Shown here: positions 34,045 to 46,700 of the stretch, piece after piece
How the letters are laid out: the number at the start of each line of letters is the position of its first letter
How positions within the stretch are numbered: position 1 is the first letter of the stretch
Assembly (NCBI GenBank): GCA_033002965.1
Contig: JAURVB010013882.1
Coordinates: 406,062-470,061, forward strand
Direction of reading: 5' to 3'
From: Piper betle
Lineage: Eukaryota; Streptophyta; Magnoliopsida; Piperales; Piperaceae
Length of the DNA: 64,000 nucleotides
Notes under the pieces: model-generated
Told to the model about the DNA's origin: nothing
The model's database searches: none
The model's input: only the letters and a program-made list of their open reading frames with translations
Program-made: the position numbers and the translations under genes

Positions 34045-36305
34045 AGGAGCCGAGCAAACATGTACACCTTTACAAAATAACCGGACGCTTGAACCAGTGC
34101 TTATACGTGTGTAAAATAAGTGGCCATGCCATAATACGATGGGTTTCATGTAGCCTTTCGTGTATCCTCCTTGTTATCACCTTGTGGGTTGTCAATGTGA
34201 TCATATGTGCTTACCATCGTGCAGAAAATTGTATGACTCCACTTCTTGTCCCTTTAAACCACTCCTTCCTCCACTTAACGAGTTTATAAGCTTCTAGCTG
34301 AAAACTAGAGAATATAACAGCGCAGAAAATGCTATTATTGAGAAGAAAAGCTTTATTAGATGCGTTGGATGTGCCAGTGATAAGCCTTATAGCTAGCTGG
34401 AAGAATCCGATTACAAATTACAAACAAATTAAGCATAAATGTTTCTTAAAAACGACAACAATATGGCAGCCTAAACTTAGATTATTTCAGCAGAGTTAGT
34501 CGCATTTGATGATATAATGAAACTACTTCGCCAAAAAAAGCGTACATTTCTTCTAAGGTTTATACTCAGCACCTTAAAAGCATATTCAGTGCGCTTACAT
34601 ATATTCCTCTATTATTCAGACGTTTCAACTCAAGCTTTAAGCATTGCTCGAAACCTAATTGACATTCTAATATGTAATAAAGATATTGCATTAAAAAAAT
34701 TTTCGATAACACTTAGTAGCAAATATTCGCAGGAAAAATCAGCAGTTCCATAGTCGCCAAAAGTTTAGGTAGCCCTCCATATTTTCAAAACAAATGTAAT
34801 CTAGTCGATCTATGAACACAAAAACCCATCCTATTTTTACGCAAGACGCACGTAGTTATTTATGACTCAAATGGAGTATATATGTCATATTTCAAAAATA
34901 ACAGATGATCAATAAACTTTAATTTTGTAGGGCGCCTGCTGCTCAATTTTCCTGTTCTTATCTACAAGTATATGAATCAGGTTAACCAGAACGGGGGATA
35001 GACATCCCTGCAGACGCCCCCGCTTGACAGAAATAAACCCACAAGTCTGAATCACAAGCATTTGCAATAACTTACAAATGCCCAACAAAAAGAAAAAACT
35101 CAACTGAAACGAACAAGAAAAGATGCCGCATCAAGTGGTAATAATTTTATTAACTATAACCTATCCACAAGAAATTGGTACTTAATGAAACATTACTTCC
35201 GATTCACACTATCTGCCGACTCTTGACAAGAAGAAAAAATATTTCTATTTGACCCGGTGAAAGTCAACTCTTCAATCTTGCAATGCATGCAAAAATTTTT
35301 CCACGCAAGAGTAGTTCTAAAATCAGAGTTCAGACTCACAATGCGATATTAACAACTTGAACAAGAAGAAATAAATCCGAACTTATAAATTTAAAGCGTG
35401 ACAAGCATGAAAGCTAACATCAAGAACTTGAATGTCACTTGAAGTATGCATTATACAACACAATTCCAGTACCCTCAATCAGATGCAACTGAAATTTCTA
35501 CAGTCAGACAGTCCATTGCACTCCAGAAGCATCAAACAGCGAGCCTGGATAAATTAGGAAACAACACTCTATTAATCCTCACACTCTAGCTACCTTGCCA
35601 CAACCTGTTCATCAACACAATAAATCAGTTTCATATCCTACAATCAGAAAGCAATAGAAATGATGGGCATAGAAGAGAAAATCATGAAAAACCCAAGGAG
35701 ATGAGTTCGTGCAAACATACAACAAGAGAATAGCAAACGGCTTGTACTGTAGAAGAATGCATGACAAACTATTAAACCGCTAGAATACAATTATGATGTG
35801 GCAAACAAGATACTAAGATAGTACTTTAAGTGCAACATATTATAATAAGCCATATTGAATTGATTGTATGATTGCCCTTGTACTTCACTTGAAAAAAATC
35901 TCCAAACATGGTAACTTGCCAGCAAACATAACGCTGACTTCTCAGGAAAGAATTTGCTAGAAATCATTGCTAAACACAACATTATATCATATTAGAGAGA
36001 ATAATCATTCATTTTCTTGTATCAATTCACTAAAACTATCAATGTGAAGATCACCATATATGCAAGAGCATCTTAGTTAAAGGGAGACGACGTAGTTTTT
36101 GTAATTATTTAATATAGTTTTTCAATTTCCATCAATAAGAAATATTAGTCTATAAACATCAGACGCTCCAGTATACATTAAAAAAAATTTTGTCCACATA
36201 ATTTCTCAAATACTATTTCAGGAACAAATTTGGCAGAACTTGTTGAAACAGTGAAATGGACCTAAAATATATTATGCAGCAACAAAAGACCAATTTCAAC
36301 TATGG
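34045..36305. other. Gene-poor AT-rich stretch
   Basis: Includes the MT2 3' untranslated region. No frame over 90 codons and no domain is seen on either strand. Low-complexity AT sequence dominates. Confidence 0.4.
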
Positions 36306-36610
36306 TTCCCGCCAGTGGATGGCTTGCTACATCAATTCTCAAATCATCTAATACAAGTCCCCAACACCAACGGAGTATTCACGATAACACTTCCTCGACA
36401 GTATATTTATAATTTATTTATACTCTCTCTATTCGGTAGTAATATTGAGTTTGTTTTTTGAAGATGAGCATACATCAAATCGAGCTTTCGCAGTCTACTA
36501 CTAAATTTGTAATCCATCATCCACTAGCTTAATCAAACAATTAGTTTCTTTTCTGGGTTTTGGCTGTTGCTAAAATGAGGAAATTGAGTGGGATTGCCGT
36601 GAAACAGCAG
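36306..36610 (+). repeat. Direct repeat copy 2 (305 bp)
   Basis: Second copy of 31283-31588, 5.02 kb downstream, same orientation. It has a one-base deletion in the AKMEE reading frame. The flanks of the two copies are unrelated, and no clear target duplication is visible. Confidence 0.85.
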
Positions 36611-36989
36611 TGAAGAAGGAGATGCACATGAGCTTAGACAATTCCATGGCAATATTATCCTGCTTTGATTCTTTTCTATTCCAACCATTCTCTTTTTTAT
36701 CAAAGCCAATTCAATGGTATTCCAACCATTCTTGATAGAAGCAATGACCTAACTGCCCTCTTTTTCATTGTTAATATAACTGATTATTCCACCGGTTAAT
36801 ATAACTGATTATACATGCACCGGTTAATATAACTGATCATTTATAACAGTTTCAAGCAAACGTGATCACTTCCCCACAACTCGTGTAAGCTAGGAGGAAA
36901 AGCTTGGAAGGAGCATGGCCGTGGACTAGGAGCTCTACCTCCTTCGCCACCGCCGTCACTACTTGCCACTCCTCCTCCTCCTTGTCTCG

Positions 36990-37370
36990 GCCTCCGCCGC
37001 CACTACTGGTGGACCGAGGTCCTCCTCCTCAACAACCAGCTCTGCGATTGCATACCCTACGAGATCGGCCGGCTCCGAAGGCGACAGTGCTCGACGCCAG
37101 CCAGAACATGCTCAAGGGCACCCTCCCCTACTCCCTCAACTGCTTGCGCAAGGAGAATCAACTCCGCTTTGCCCAGAACCAACTTCGGGGGTCCATACCC
37201 GAGGCGCTCTGCGGCGGCACCCTCGGCAACCTGTTCAACCTCAACTTGTCGTTCAACTACTTCACCGAGCCGGGGCCGCAGTGCTTGAAGCTGGCGAAGA
37301 AGAAGGTGTTGGACGTCCGCAAGCACTGCATCCCCGGCATGCCGGACCAGCGGCCAGCCAGCGAATGCGA
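36990..37370 (+). pseudogene. LRR pseudogene fragment (LRX/extensin-like LRR type)
   Basis: One frame reads WTEVLLLNNQLCDCIPYEIG (37005-37064). After a frameshift near 37070 another frame continues ATVLDASQNMLKGTLPYSLN, FAQNQLRGSIPEALC, LNLSFNYFTEPGPQC, then KKKVLDVRKHCIPGMPDQR and ASECDAF. This is the last LRRs and cysteine cap of LRX-type and related cell-wall LRR proteins, which bind RALF peptides. The signal peptide, the first LRRs and any extensin tail are missing, and the frameshift breaks the chain, so it is a fragment. Confidence 0.75.
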
Positions 37371-37539
37371 CGCATTTCTATGCCAGCCATTGAGATGCCC
37401 CTTCCCTTCAACCGACCGGATAATCCCATGCATGTTGCCCCCCTCGGCGATACAGGAGACGACGATGTCCGTAATTCCAAAAGCAGCTGATCTATGGGCG
37501 CCGTGGCATTCAATCGCCCTCGACGTCCGTGCATGCTGA

Positions 37540-38534
37540 TGAGATATCATCGTCGCACAGCTCTTACGCAGGTGCGCAGCAAGGATCGATGGATGTTGTC
37601 TTTGTATGGCTCACGAGCACTTTCATGATACTATTATATGTGTTGGTTAAAAATCCTGCTATTACTCCAATGAAAGTCTTGATTAATTTTATTCTGATTC
37701 GTCACTTCAAATGTCATTTTGATCATTTTTATTTTTATTTTAAAAAGTTACCATTTGATCATAAATTAAATGCTCAAGCTGCTTAATTACAAATTAGCAG
37801 GTAGATTTGTTATTTTATTTGCAGTTTTTGCAAATTAATCATTTGTTCGAGTCGTATATAACGTACAAACGATAGAAAAAGAAGTATACAGATTGAAATG
37901 CAGGGTAGTAAGAGTAATTGGAAAGCGAGAGGGATGGAGTAATTGGGAATGCCTTGTAAGGAAGAAACAGCCCACCTTTGATGGGCCTCACTGTTCCGAG
38001 GAACAAAGGCAGCATCCGTAATCTTCGTCTATACACCATTCCAATGGTCTTACTGTAACGAAAACATTTCCAAAATTTAAGTAAAAGAGCGTCGGCTCAT
38101 TTCGATAGAGAAGTGGAGTACGATCAAAATGTTCAGAGTTTAATATTTTACTTAATAAATTTTTATTTTGACTCTATCAAAAGTTTGTTTATTTTAAAAT
38201 TTTGCGTCACTTTTTCTCGTGTATTGAAATGTCTTGCCATACAAATTGGCATCAAATATTTAATTGTGTTGGATTTATTGGGGCTCAAAATTAGTTTAAC
38301 CAAATATAAATGAAATTAAAGGAAGTGAATTTTTAATTTGGTTTAATCAGGGCAAATGGAGAGGCCATCGCAGACCAAATGAATGGAACGAATTGAATCC
38401 CACCACGTGTACTGTCACGTGACCCATCACACACTCACTCACGCAAAGCACCACCATATTCCCTGCTTCTCGTCCGGGGCCGCCCTCGCACCCTCCTCCT
38501 CCGCCCGCCGCCCGCCGCCGCCGCTACCGGGCAG
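37540..38534. other. Intergenic stretch between two pseudogenes
   Basis: AT-rich; no coding signal is recognised. It would have to contain the ectodomain exon of the following kinase if that gene were complete, and it does not. Confidence 0.45.
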
Positions 38535-40451
38535 TTGCAGGGGCTGCTCATGTCGCCGCCCTCGGCCAAGCGCCACTGCCACGCCGCCGCCATCGGCGTG
38601 TTCGCCGCTGGGGTGGCCCTCGTGGTCGTCCTCCTCGTTGGCCTCTCCCTCGTCTTCAAAAGAATGCACAAACGCCGGCCGGCGGCTCCCCCGGTTGTCG
38701 AGCCCCACTGCCGCCACCTCCGTCATTCTCTCCCAGCCCCGGCAGCCGGCGGCCCTGCATGACTTCGCCGGCGCCGGCGCCGGCGACAGCTGGCCGTAGA
38801 AGGCGGCCGCGGCGAGGAATGCGGAGCGGATCGAGGCCGTGTAGAGCGGGACGCTGGTGTTATGCGCCGGGGTACTCGCTGGATCAGCTGATGCGGCGTC
38901 GGTGGAGATGCTGGGGCGGGGGACGATGGGGACGACGTACAAGGCGCTGATGGATGGGCACCTCATCGTCGGGGTGAAGTGGCTCGACGCCGGGCTAATG
39001 GCCGGGGTGGGGAGGAGGCGTTCGATCGTCATATGGGGGCGGCGGGCAACCTTCGTCACCCCAACTTGGTTCCCCTCCGGGCATTCTTCCAGGCCAAGGA
39101 GGAGCAGCTCCTCGTCTATGAGTACCAGTCCAATGGCAGCCTCTACTCTCTTATCCATGGTTGGTCTCTTCTTCTTCTTCTTTCTTCCTATTTCCTCGCT
39201 CTGTTTATAAATTCACAAATGCTTGATATTTTAGGGGGATTATCATTTTGGGAATTCAATATTGTTGATGAAAGTAACAAGATTAAGAGCCATTTTTATG
39301 ATCAATTCAATTGTCTGGCAAGGAACCAGCAGGCTGATCGAACATCTTTAGTAGTATTGGGAGAATGTTTATTGTAGACATTGAAATTCGACATTAATTG
39401 GGACCTGAATATTTTAGAATGTTAAGTCTTATGATTTGAATATGGAGATGGGTTTCGTGATCGATTGCCATGAATTTAGAGAGATGTGCTATGAGGCTTT
39501 TAGTTTTCTGGGCCCTGTTGCCCGACGGTGGAGACTTCAAAGCTAGAAGCTGCCGCTTGTTTTGTAGCGTCTCTTTCTTCAATTATTTTGCTCCTTAGAG
39601 AGAGGGATTAGCTTGTCCCATTATGGTCTTAGCCTGTCAATGTGGTGCGTAAGAAGCATGAGTAGTATGTTGCGTTCTTCAAGTCGAGTACTATCTGTGT
39701 AAAATAGCAGTGACATAAGTTGCAAGAGAGAATTGGGGTGTTTCTTGTATCGGCCTACTGTTGATTGTCGGCAATGAGAGAACTTACTGTGCTTCTTTTG
39801 TTGTTTGTATATGGTCCACAGCGAGGGTCAAAACAAAATGTTTTCGAGAAGAGACGTCTTGGGTTGTTCTAATGTGTGTCAAGCTTGATGGCAGGTTCAA
39901 AATCTAGTAGAGCCAAGCCTCTTCACTGGACATTATGCCTTAAAATTGCAGAAGATGTAGCACAACGGCGGGCCTACATCCACCAGGCATCAAGAGTAGT
40001 CCGTGGCAACATCAAGTCCTCCAACGTCTTGTTCGGAGCTGACTTTGAAGCCCGCCTTACCGATTGCTGCCTCACTCTTCTGGTTGAGCCACCTGATGAC
40101 ACAAACACTGCCTACCGAGCTCCGGAAACAAGGAAGTTTGGTCGGAAGGCTAGTCCAAAGTCGGATGTCTACAGTTTGAGTGTGCTACTATTGGAGCTCA
40201 TAACGGGCGGCCACCATTGCACCAATTATTCATGAATGCCGCAGATCTCCCGACTTTGGGTCAGGTCCGTTAGGGAGGATGAAGAAACTGAAGAGAGCAG
40301 ACTCCTTATGCTTCTTGACATAGCAGTGGCTTGCACACAGCCCTCGGAGGAACAGAGACCTACTATTTGGCAGAGTTTGAAGATGGTACAGGAGATTAGG
40401 GAAGACCAAATTGCGGACGAAATCGGAGCATCCTGGGTTCACATAAACTAG
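38535..40451 (+). pseudogene. LRR receptor-like kinase pseudogene (atypical kinase, ectodomain lost)
   Basis: Begins with a membrane segment (HCHAAAIGVFAAGVALVVVL, then LVGLSLVF and basic residues). It passes through three frames: YSLDQLM near 38875, [20 protein letters not shown] (38908-38970), and [20 protein letters not shown] to GSLYSLIHG (39030-39158). After an intron of about 730 bases, 39893-40220 reads [37 protein letters not shown] and [19 protein letters not shown] frameshift near 40230 leads to RSVREDEETEES and EEQRPTIWQSLKMVQEIRED, ending at 40451. This is the family of probable inactive receptor kinases such as At5g67200. HRD is replaced by VRG where family members usually have HGN-type sequence. 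At least three frameshifts and the absent LRR ectodomain make it non-functional as a receptor. Confidence 0.78.
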
Positions 40452-41877
40452 TTTACTGCTTATTATATGCCCACAAGGACAGGCTTCTCTTCTCCCCGGA
40501 AAAGCTGCTGAAGAAATCGTGATTTTTTTCTTCTGCTGCGGAGTTCGTGTAACCTGCAACCCCACCAAGCCTTGTTTATGCCAAATTGGAGTGATGAAAA
40601 ATTTTAACCTCTGAAAGGACAACTCGTCCTAGCATAAGTGCTTCTAATTATTGATGCACTCCTATCCTCTTTTTACCCAAGCAAATACACATCAAGTCTT
40701 GGGTAGTTTGTCATCAGCCGCGCTGCAATTGTCTGCTTCGTTATATTCCTGCTGTCTATTGGTGGATATATTATCTTGATAATCAATGTTAAATCATGAT
40801 TAACGATGAATTATCACATCGGACAACTATAACGTGCGATGGTTTAGATTTTACCTGGCAATATTCTTCTCCCACACACGAAGTGCATGCTTTCATTTTG
40901 TACTTGGAAAGTAATGTCTGGTATCGTCTATTTTTACAATCCTCCCTAAAAACAAAAGGAAATCATACAACCTTATTGAAATGATCGCCAAGTTAGAACA
41001 AGCTTCAAATTAGCATAAGGCATTACAACTTTTATAATGGGTCACTTTGTAATAAGCATCGAGAAGAAGCACCAACATAGATCAAAGCATGGTCCAATAA
41101 TACGTAAAAATTCGACCATTTCCAAACGCTGGCCCACCTATCTCAAACACATCATTTCCAGGCTTGGGCCCATCAATCACTTTCTTAATCCCATCCCATT
41201 AAATCTAATTGCAGTTGCCGGGCCCTAGCGTCCACCTAAATTCTCCTTAACTACTCCCGGCCAAAAATAGCCTGAAAGTTAATCATTTGGGGAGACGTCA
41301 GGCAGTCCGTAGTGCATTTCTGTACCAAGTATGATCTAACATTTAGATAATCACAAGAATGTTTAACAGAAGAGGTAACCTCACCCTCCAACCGAGACAA
41401 AAATCTTGCATCTAAGTATTAATGGGGACTAATATTTGATAAGAAGAACAAAAGCTCAATCTTCATAATCAGATAAAAAGAAAATATCATACTTAGGTCA
41501 CAGCTTATAATCTGTTAACTAGTGACAAAAATCTGTACATTAAAAGTGGATCAATCTGTCATCCTATTTGAGCGTCTCACTTTGATGATGGACGAGCCAC
41601 TCCACGTCAAGAGTACATGAACAGATGCGCCTTCTATTACTTTAAAGAAAATGCAAAAGTGACACCACCACGGTAGGTCGTTCATGCGCACTGCCACGTG
41701 GATATCTGTTCGGAGTATTTTAGATTGTTTAGCGTTTCAGAACGACCATAATTTGTTAGTACCACGTGGGATGAGGCCGGTGAGGCGAAGGGTCTGGAAG
41801 GTGTGCACGTGGGTCGAGGTGATGGCGATCAGTTGGTGATTATTCACGACCTTCCCTGGATTTGGGCGACCCATATC
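40452..41877. other. Intergenic stretch
   Basis: No recognised gene. Short frames of 60-65 codons (40796, 41037) show no motif. The DNA becomes GC-richer after 41700. Confidence 0.4.
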
Positions 41878-41933
41878 CCGTAGCAGGCGATCACCGCCCG
41901 TCTCGCGGTTCGATTCACCGCGAGCTGCTACGG
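41878..41933 (+). other. Compact three-way-junction fold with a T-arm-like hairpin
   Basis: A perfect 9-bp closing stem, CCGTAGCAG (41878-41886) with CTGCTACGG (41925-41933), encloses two hairpins. The first is GCG/CGC (41887-41897). The second is a perfect 7-bp stem CTCGCGG/CCGCGAG (41902-41924) with the 9-base loop TTCGATTCA. The latter recalls a tRNA T-arm followed directly by the 3' acceptor strand. The D and anticodon arms are missing, so it is not a normal tRNA. RNA status is unknown. Confidence 0.45.
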
Positions 41934-43760
41934 TAGGCGGTTGGAAATGGGGTAGGTGAAGAATAGCACGTAAATAAGTTAAATTTACTCGTAAGTATTT
42001 TATGTTCAATTTGATTTAATTTAAATTTGTATTTATTAATTTTATATTTTAAAAAATATTTAGTTCGAAATAAATAGCTCATCAAATAATGAATAAAGCT
42101 TTCGGCTCGACTTGACTCAAAACTTGAGCTTGATGTGTTCAAACTCGAAAAAATATTTGGTTCGACTCGACTCGTTAATACTATTGAAGTCATATTGAAC
42201 TTATATAGTATTGAAAATTTTTTTGATCATATATAAGTCGAGCACAAGCCCAGCACAAATAGTCGTTTGACTCGAACTTGATTTGAAAATATAGCGAGCT
42301 GAACGTGAGTCAAGTCCAAACACCATAAATTTTGGATGAGTTTGGCTCGACCCATAATACATCAAAGCTTGTTAAACACTCAAACAAGCTCAAACATGTT
42401 TGCCAAAAATTATGTTAAATTCAAAATATCTCTGCTCGGCTTGCTCGTTTACACCCTTAGTAAAGAGGTGGGAAAATCGGAAGCCGAGGGGAGGCTAATG
42501 AAGTAGTAGATGGTGTGCGGCAGAAGAGGGCGGCGGGGGAGCGAAAGATGCCCTCGACAATGCCGATGCCAGAGTCCAGCCCCGACGACAGTTGGTGGGC
42601 AGAGCGAAGGCTATTGATGTAGCCGGGAAAGCTTCGTGCTCTTTCTGAATGCCCAAAACTCAAAAAAGAGGATGAGGAAGAAGGTGTGGTATTGGAGGGG
42701 TTTGAGCGGAGGAGGATGAACATATTAGGATGAAAAGGAGAGACGAAGGTGAGGTTAGTGGTTTGAAGGTGAAAGAAGCTTGAAGAAGAAGAGTGTTGGT
42801 TGGGTGAGGTGAGCCGTTTACTAAAATGCCGGCGACGCCGAGACCAACATTTTGGGCATGGATTGGTTGGGTCGGGCTCGGCTCAAGTTCAGCTTGGTTA
42901 TAGCTCACCCGGTTCAATTCCGTATTATTTTTAATAAATTAAAATAATTACTTAAAAATAATTTGTTTGTTTAAGAAAACAAGGAAAAATAATATGCATA
43001 AATAAATGGTGGACAATAAATAGTTGGACATTAGCAAGTCCCCACTGTTGGCATTACCACTTACAAAGTAAAGATTACCTCTTTGTAGGACATTACCGCC
43101 TATGTGCCTCCGAGTACGTATGGATAAATAAATGAGACCTAAATACCTCTCAATTCCTCGTGGCTTATGAGTTAAGTGCAAGAATCAAAGTATGCGACTC
43201 CGAGGCAGCTTGTAAATTTGGAAGTACCCGTGCATACAACAGATTATTATAAGCTTTGGCGGGAAGAGTAATGGATAAAGAATTAGCAGCAGCATAATTT
43301 TCCATGAAGGATGTTTAGCACTTTAAAACTTTCTTCCGAAGCCAACTAAGCATTTTGAACTTAATACCTTGGTATTCATATATCCAATAAGAGGGAGAAA
43401 GAATGTAGTTCATCTTAAATACACAACTCCTAAAACATATTCACCAAATGGAGTATACACATGGTTGACAATGGATGTTATCCAACCCCACCTGCAACAC
43501 AGGCCACTTGATGCCACAGATATTGCCTTCTTTAGGTGTAATGAATATATAAGTTCCAACCCCAGCATTTTGCTGATTTTCTAAAGAAATACACAATCAA
43601 CCAGACGTGAACTACGTACATATAACATATATATCTGATAAACACAGCTGACGTAAACGGTAAATACTATTGTACAAAGACAAACATGACAATTAAACAA
43701 TGAGAAAATCAGATATCAAGCAAACTAACTAATGTTTTACATAAAGTTACCCCGGTGAGC
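41934..43760. other. Intergenic stretch with a TTGACTC/GAGCTTG-rich repeat
   Basis: 42080-42440 is dense in words such as TCGACTCGACTCG, CTTGAGCTTGA, CAAGCTCAAAC and GGCTCGAC, as in degraded interspersed elements. 42470-42920 is a purine-rich stretch with overlapping frames but no recognisable protein. The last few hundred bases should hold the 3' untranslated region of the GDAP2-like gene. Confidence 0.4.
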
Positions 43761-46700
43761 TCAAGGCCTGTGATATATATATTTGGTTCTTGGGTCCACA
43801 ATTAGGCCTTTCCCTCCATTTACTTCAAGGTCATGCCTGCATCATCCATTGTACCAATGTGCACGGTCAAGAAAATAGAAGTTAACAAGAGAGCATGGAA
43901 TAGAGAACCAGTAGCCAACTCACTGGAAAACGAAATCTGGGATCGTAAGCTGTTCTCGAGGAACATATCTAAACAACTGCAACAATCGATCGACATAAAC
44001 AACCTTTTTCCATACCTGGAAATAAGAACCAATTTTTAAAAGAGTAATCAGGAAATAGTACGTGAACAGACAACAAAGTGAAAGCAAAAACAAAAAACTT
44101 AAATCACTAGCAAAAAGATTGATTAAGAGGAAAGCAAGACTGGCAGTTGCTACGCTCCACTGGAAATAGAAGAATAAAATAACAATAAACTTATATTACT
44201 GGCACAAATTATTTAAACAACAGATCAATTAAGAGGACACCAAGACCAGCTTTGCTATATACGCTCTGCTTATGAGAGCTGAAACATGTGGTTACAAGTT
44301 TAAATCAAATAAAAAAATCCTGAAAGCAATATTGCTAAAATATCTTACTTCCCCATCAACGAACAATTGCAATGCAAAAATCGTTGCCTTCAGTCCAAAA
44401 GTTGGATGCAAAACATAAATAGCCTGCAAGTAATAAAACCAAGAAACGTTCATTGGTTAAACCTTAAATGCAGAAGATTAACCAAATAAACAAGGGTACA
44501 GATTGCACACATACATGAAGGTTTTGTTTATGTTTTCGGCCCAGTATTTGTTGTAAACGCTTCATCCATCCCAAATCTGGCTGGCTGTTTTACCTCAAGG
44601 TGCAGATATAAAATATCAGATAACACAAGTATAAAAGATGTTTGTTCTCACATAAAAAAATTTTAAAAAATTGCATCAGGATTGCAAGCAAATCGATAAA
44701 GATATTTTTGGAGATAAAGATCAAGTTTTTTAACGGTCAATAAATCAAATGAAGTAGAAAAGCATTTGAATGAATACAAAAATCTCCTGAGTAAATTGGA
44801 AACAGGATGGTGCCTTATTATGATTGGAACAGCACCAAACATGCAGTTTGAAAATATTACAAATGAGATGACACCATACCCACACTTACATCTGTAAAGA
44901 CGCAGCAGAATGGAAGTAAACAATCGTATATGGCTTCTGTATCACAGGCTCGAATTCCTACAATTTCAAAACCAAATTCAATATTAATGCAATCAAAGAA
45001 GGCCATAATTATGGAAGTTATCACTAAGGCCGGTTCCAAATGACACAGTTGAAGGTCTAAAGCTAGTATAATAAATGAAATGCATACATACTCAAGCCCA
45101 CAACTTCTAAAAGGTACAATTATGTCTAATCTGTAAAAAATAATAACAAAAGAGCTTCTTCAGATACTATAATAAGCGTCAAATGAGGATGCATTTAAGA
45201 AAAATACTGGATCACAAACAGTTCTGAAATCTATTGATCAATCAAATCAAAAATAGCTTATGTATCAATGGGCCACATTTAAGCATCAAATTGTAAAAGA
45301 TGAGTGGCAGTACTCAACACCTTTACAACATACAGAACAAATCGTTCCAAATCAAGACAACGCAGCAGGAAATGTGCCCCCACAACAACCATTACTGGCC
45401 TGCCCTCTGTATCAACACCCCCACGATAGCTAAATGGAAAAAGAAAAGTCGGTTAAAGATGACAACAAAATTATCAGAAACAAACTTTCAATAACAGAGT
45501 AAAGTCAAAAGACATACACAATTTTCATTTCTGCAATTTCTGACAAATTTAAGGTATTAGCCTTTGCAAGGTATCTGGCATGAAGAGCATACTCTTCTGC
45601 AACAGACAAAGGAGGTCCACCAAGATCGCCAAACCCAAGCAATTTCCCACAATTCCAATTACTATGTGATTGAGACACTTTCTCTTGTTTTTCTTTACGG
45701 CGCTGATCAGGATCCTTATTCAGTGACATGAAAGCAGGATCCAAATATGTCTCCACATGAAAGGAGTTCCTGGTAATATGAACGTAGTAGGTTCTAATCA
45801 AAATTTTTGCAGCTGCTATGCATAGAGGCAAGCTAATTATATTCTTAATTGAACCAGTGACAAAAAATCAGCAACTTATGAGAGTCAGAATAGATTGTAT
45901 TTATGCAAGTACTTGAGTAAGGCAAAACCAAATTCATCATTAATTGATAAACAAGTATCATTAACACAATTGGAAAGAAGAAAAATTATTTAAGCTCAAA
46001 CCTTCTCATTGCTAACCCAACATCACCAACAGGAAGCTCTGCTTGTGGAGTGGAAACTTTTGGAGGAGCAGCTGAAAATGCTGGCAAAGGTTTTATTCGA
46101 ATTTTACGCTCGTCTAGAATCGTTTCTCCATTTTCGTCTCCTACATCTGCAGGAAGCTTTGACACAGCAAGCTCTTCTTCGTGTTTATCTCTAGGGAAGT
46201 ATAGTGGGAGCAGTCTACATGACAAGAACCCAAAGTCAGCATTATAATTATTATTTGAGCATTACAACAACAATGACCTTAGAACAATCTAACAGTAAAA
46301 TGGCACCACAGAGGTGGTTTTGATTCATAGACATTGACAAGCTAGTAGTCACCGTCAGAATCTCATAAAAGATATCTCTAGATCCATCAATGAATGCTCA
46401 CATGGTTTTATCCTATTTTAACAAATGTTTATTCATTCACTCACAACCACCCCCCGTCTCTCCCCATTCCCCCCAAAAAACCCTGTACTATATTTAACCA
46501 GAAAAAATTGGATATGGCTGCAAACTGACCTTTTGTATATCTCGGTATCAGAAGATGTGGTGGTACAGAAGACAATGGCTCTGATTTTATCTTTGTGTTT
46601 CTCTAGAAACCGTCTTACAGTTCCTGATAGAGCCAAGAAAAATAAATAAAACAATGAAGTAGTTGCAAACCTTTTCATACAACTTAGAAAGAGACTGAAA

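Noticed and set aside
31283..36610. Direct repeats as a pair of LTRs around a retroelement
   Set aside because: The interval holds an MT2 gene with its own promoter and introns, no gag or pol, no primer-binding site or polypurine tract, and no target duplication.
41878..41933. A tRNA gene
   Set aside because: Only a closing stem and a T-arm-like hairpin are present; there is no anticodon arm, and the T loop is 9 rather than 7 bases.
45505..46225. Separate short minus-strand genes at 45505-45831 and 45986-46225
   Set aside because: They are internal exons 8 and 7 of the GDAP2-like gene, extended into introns.
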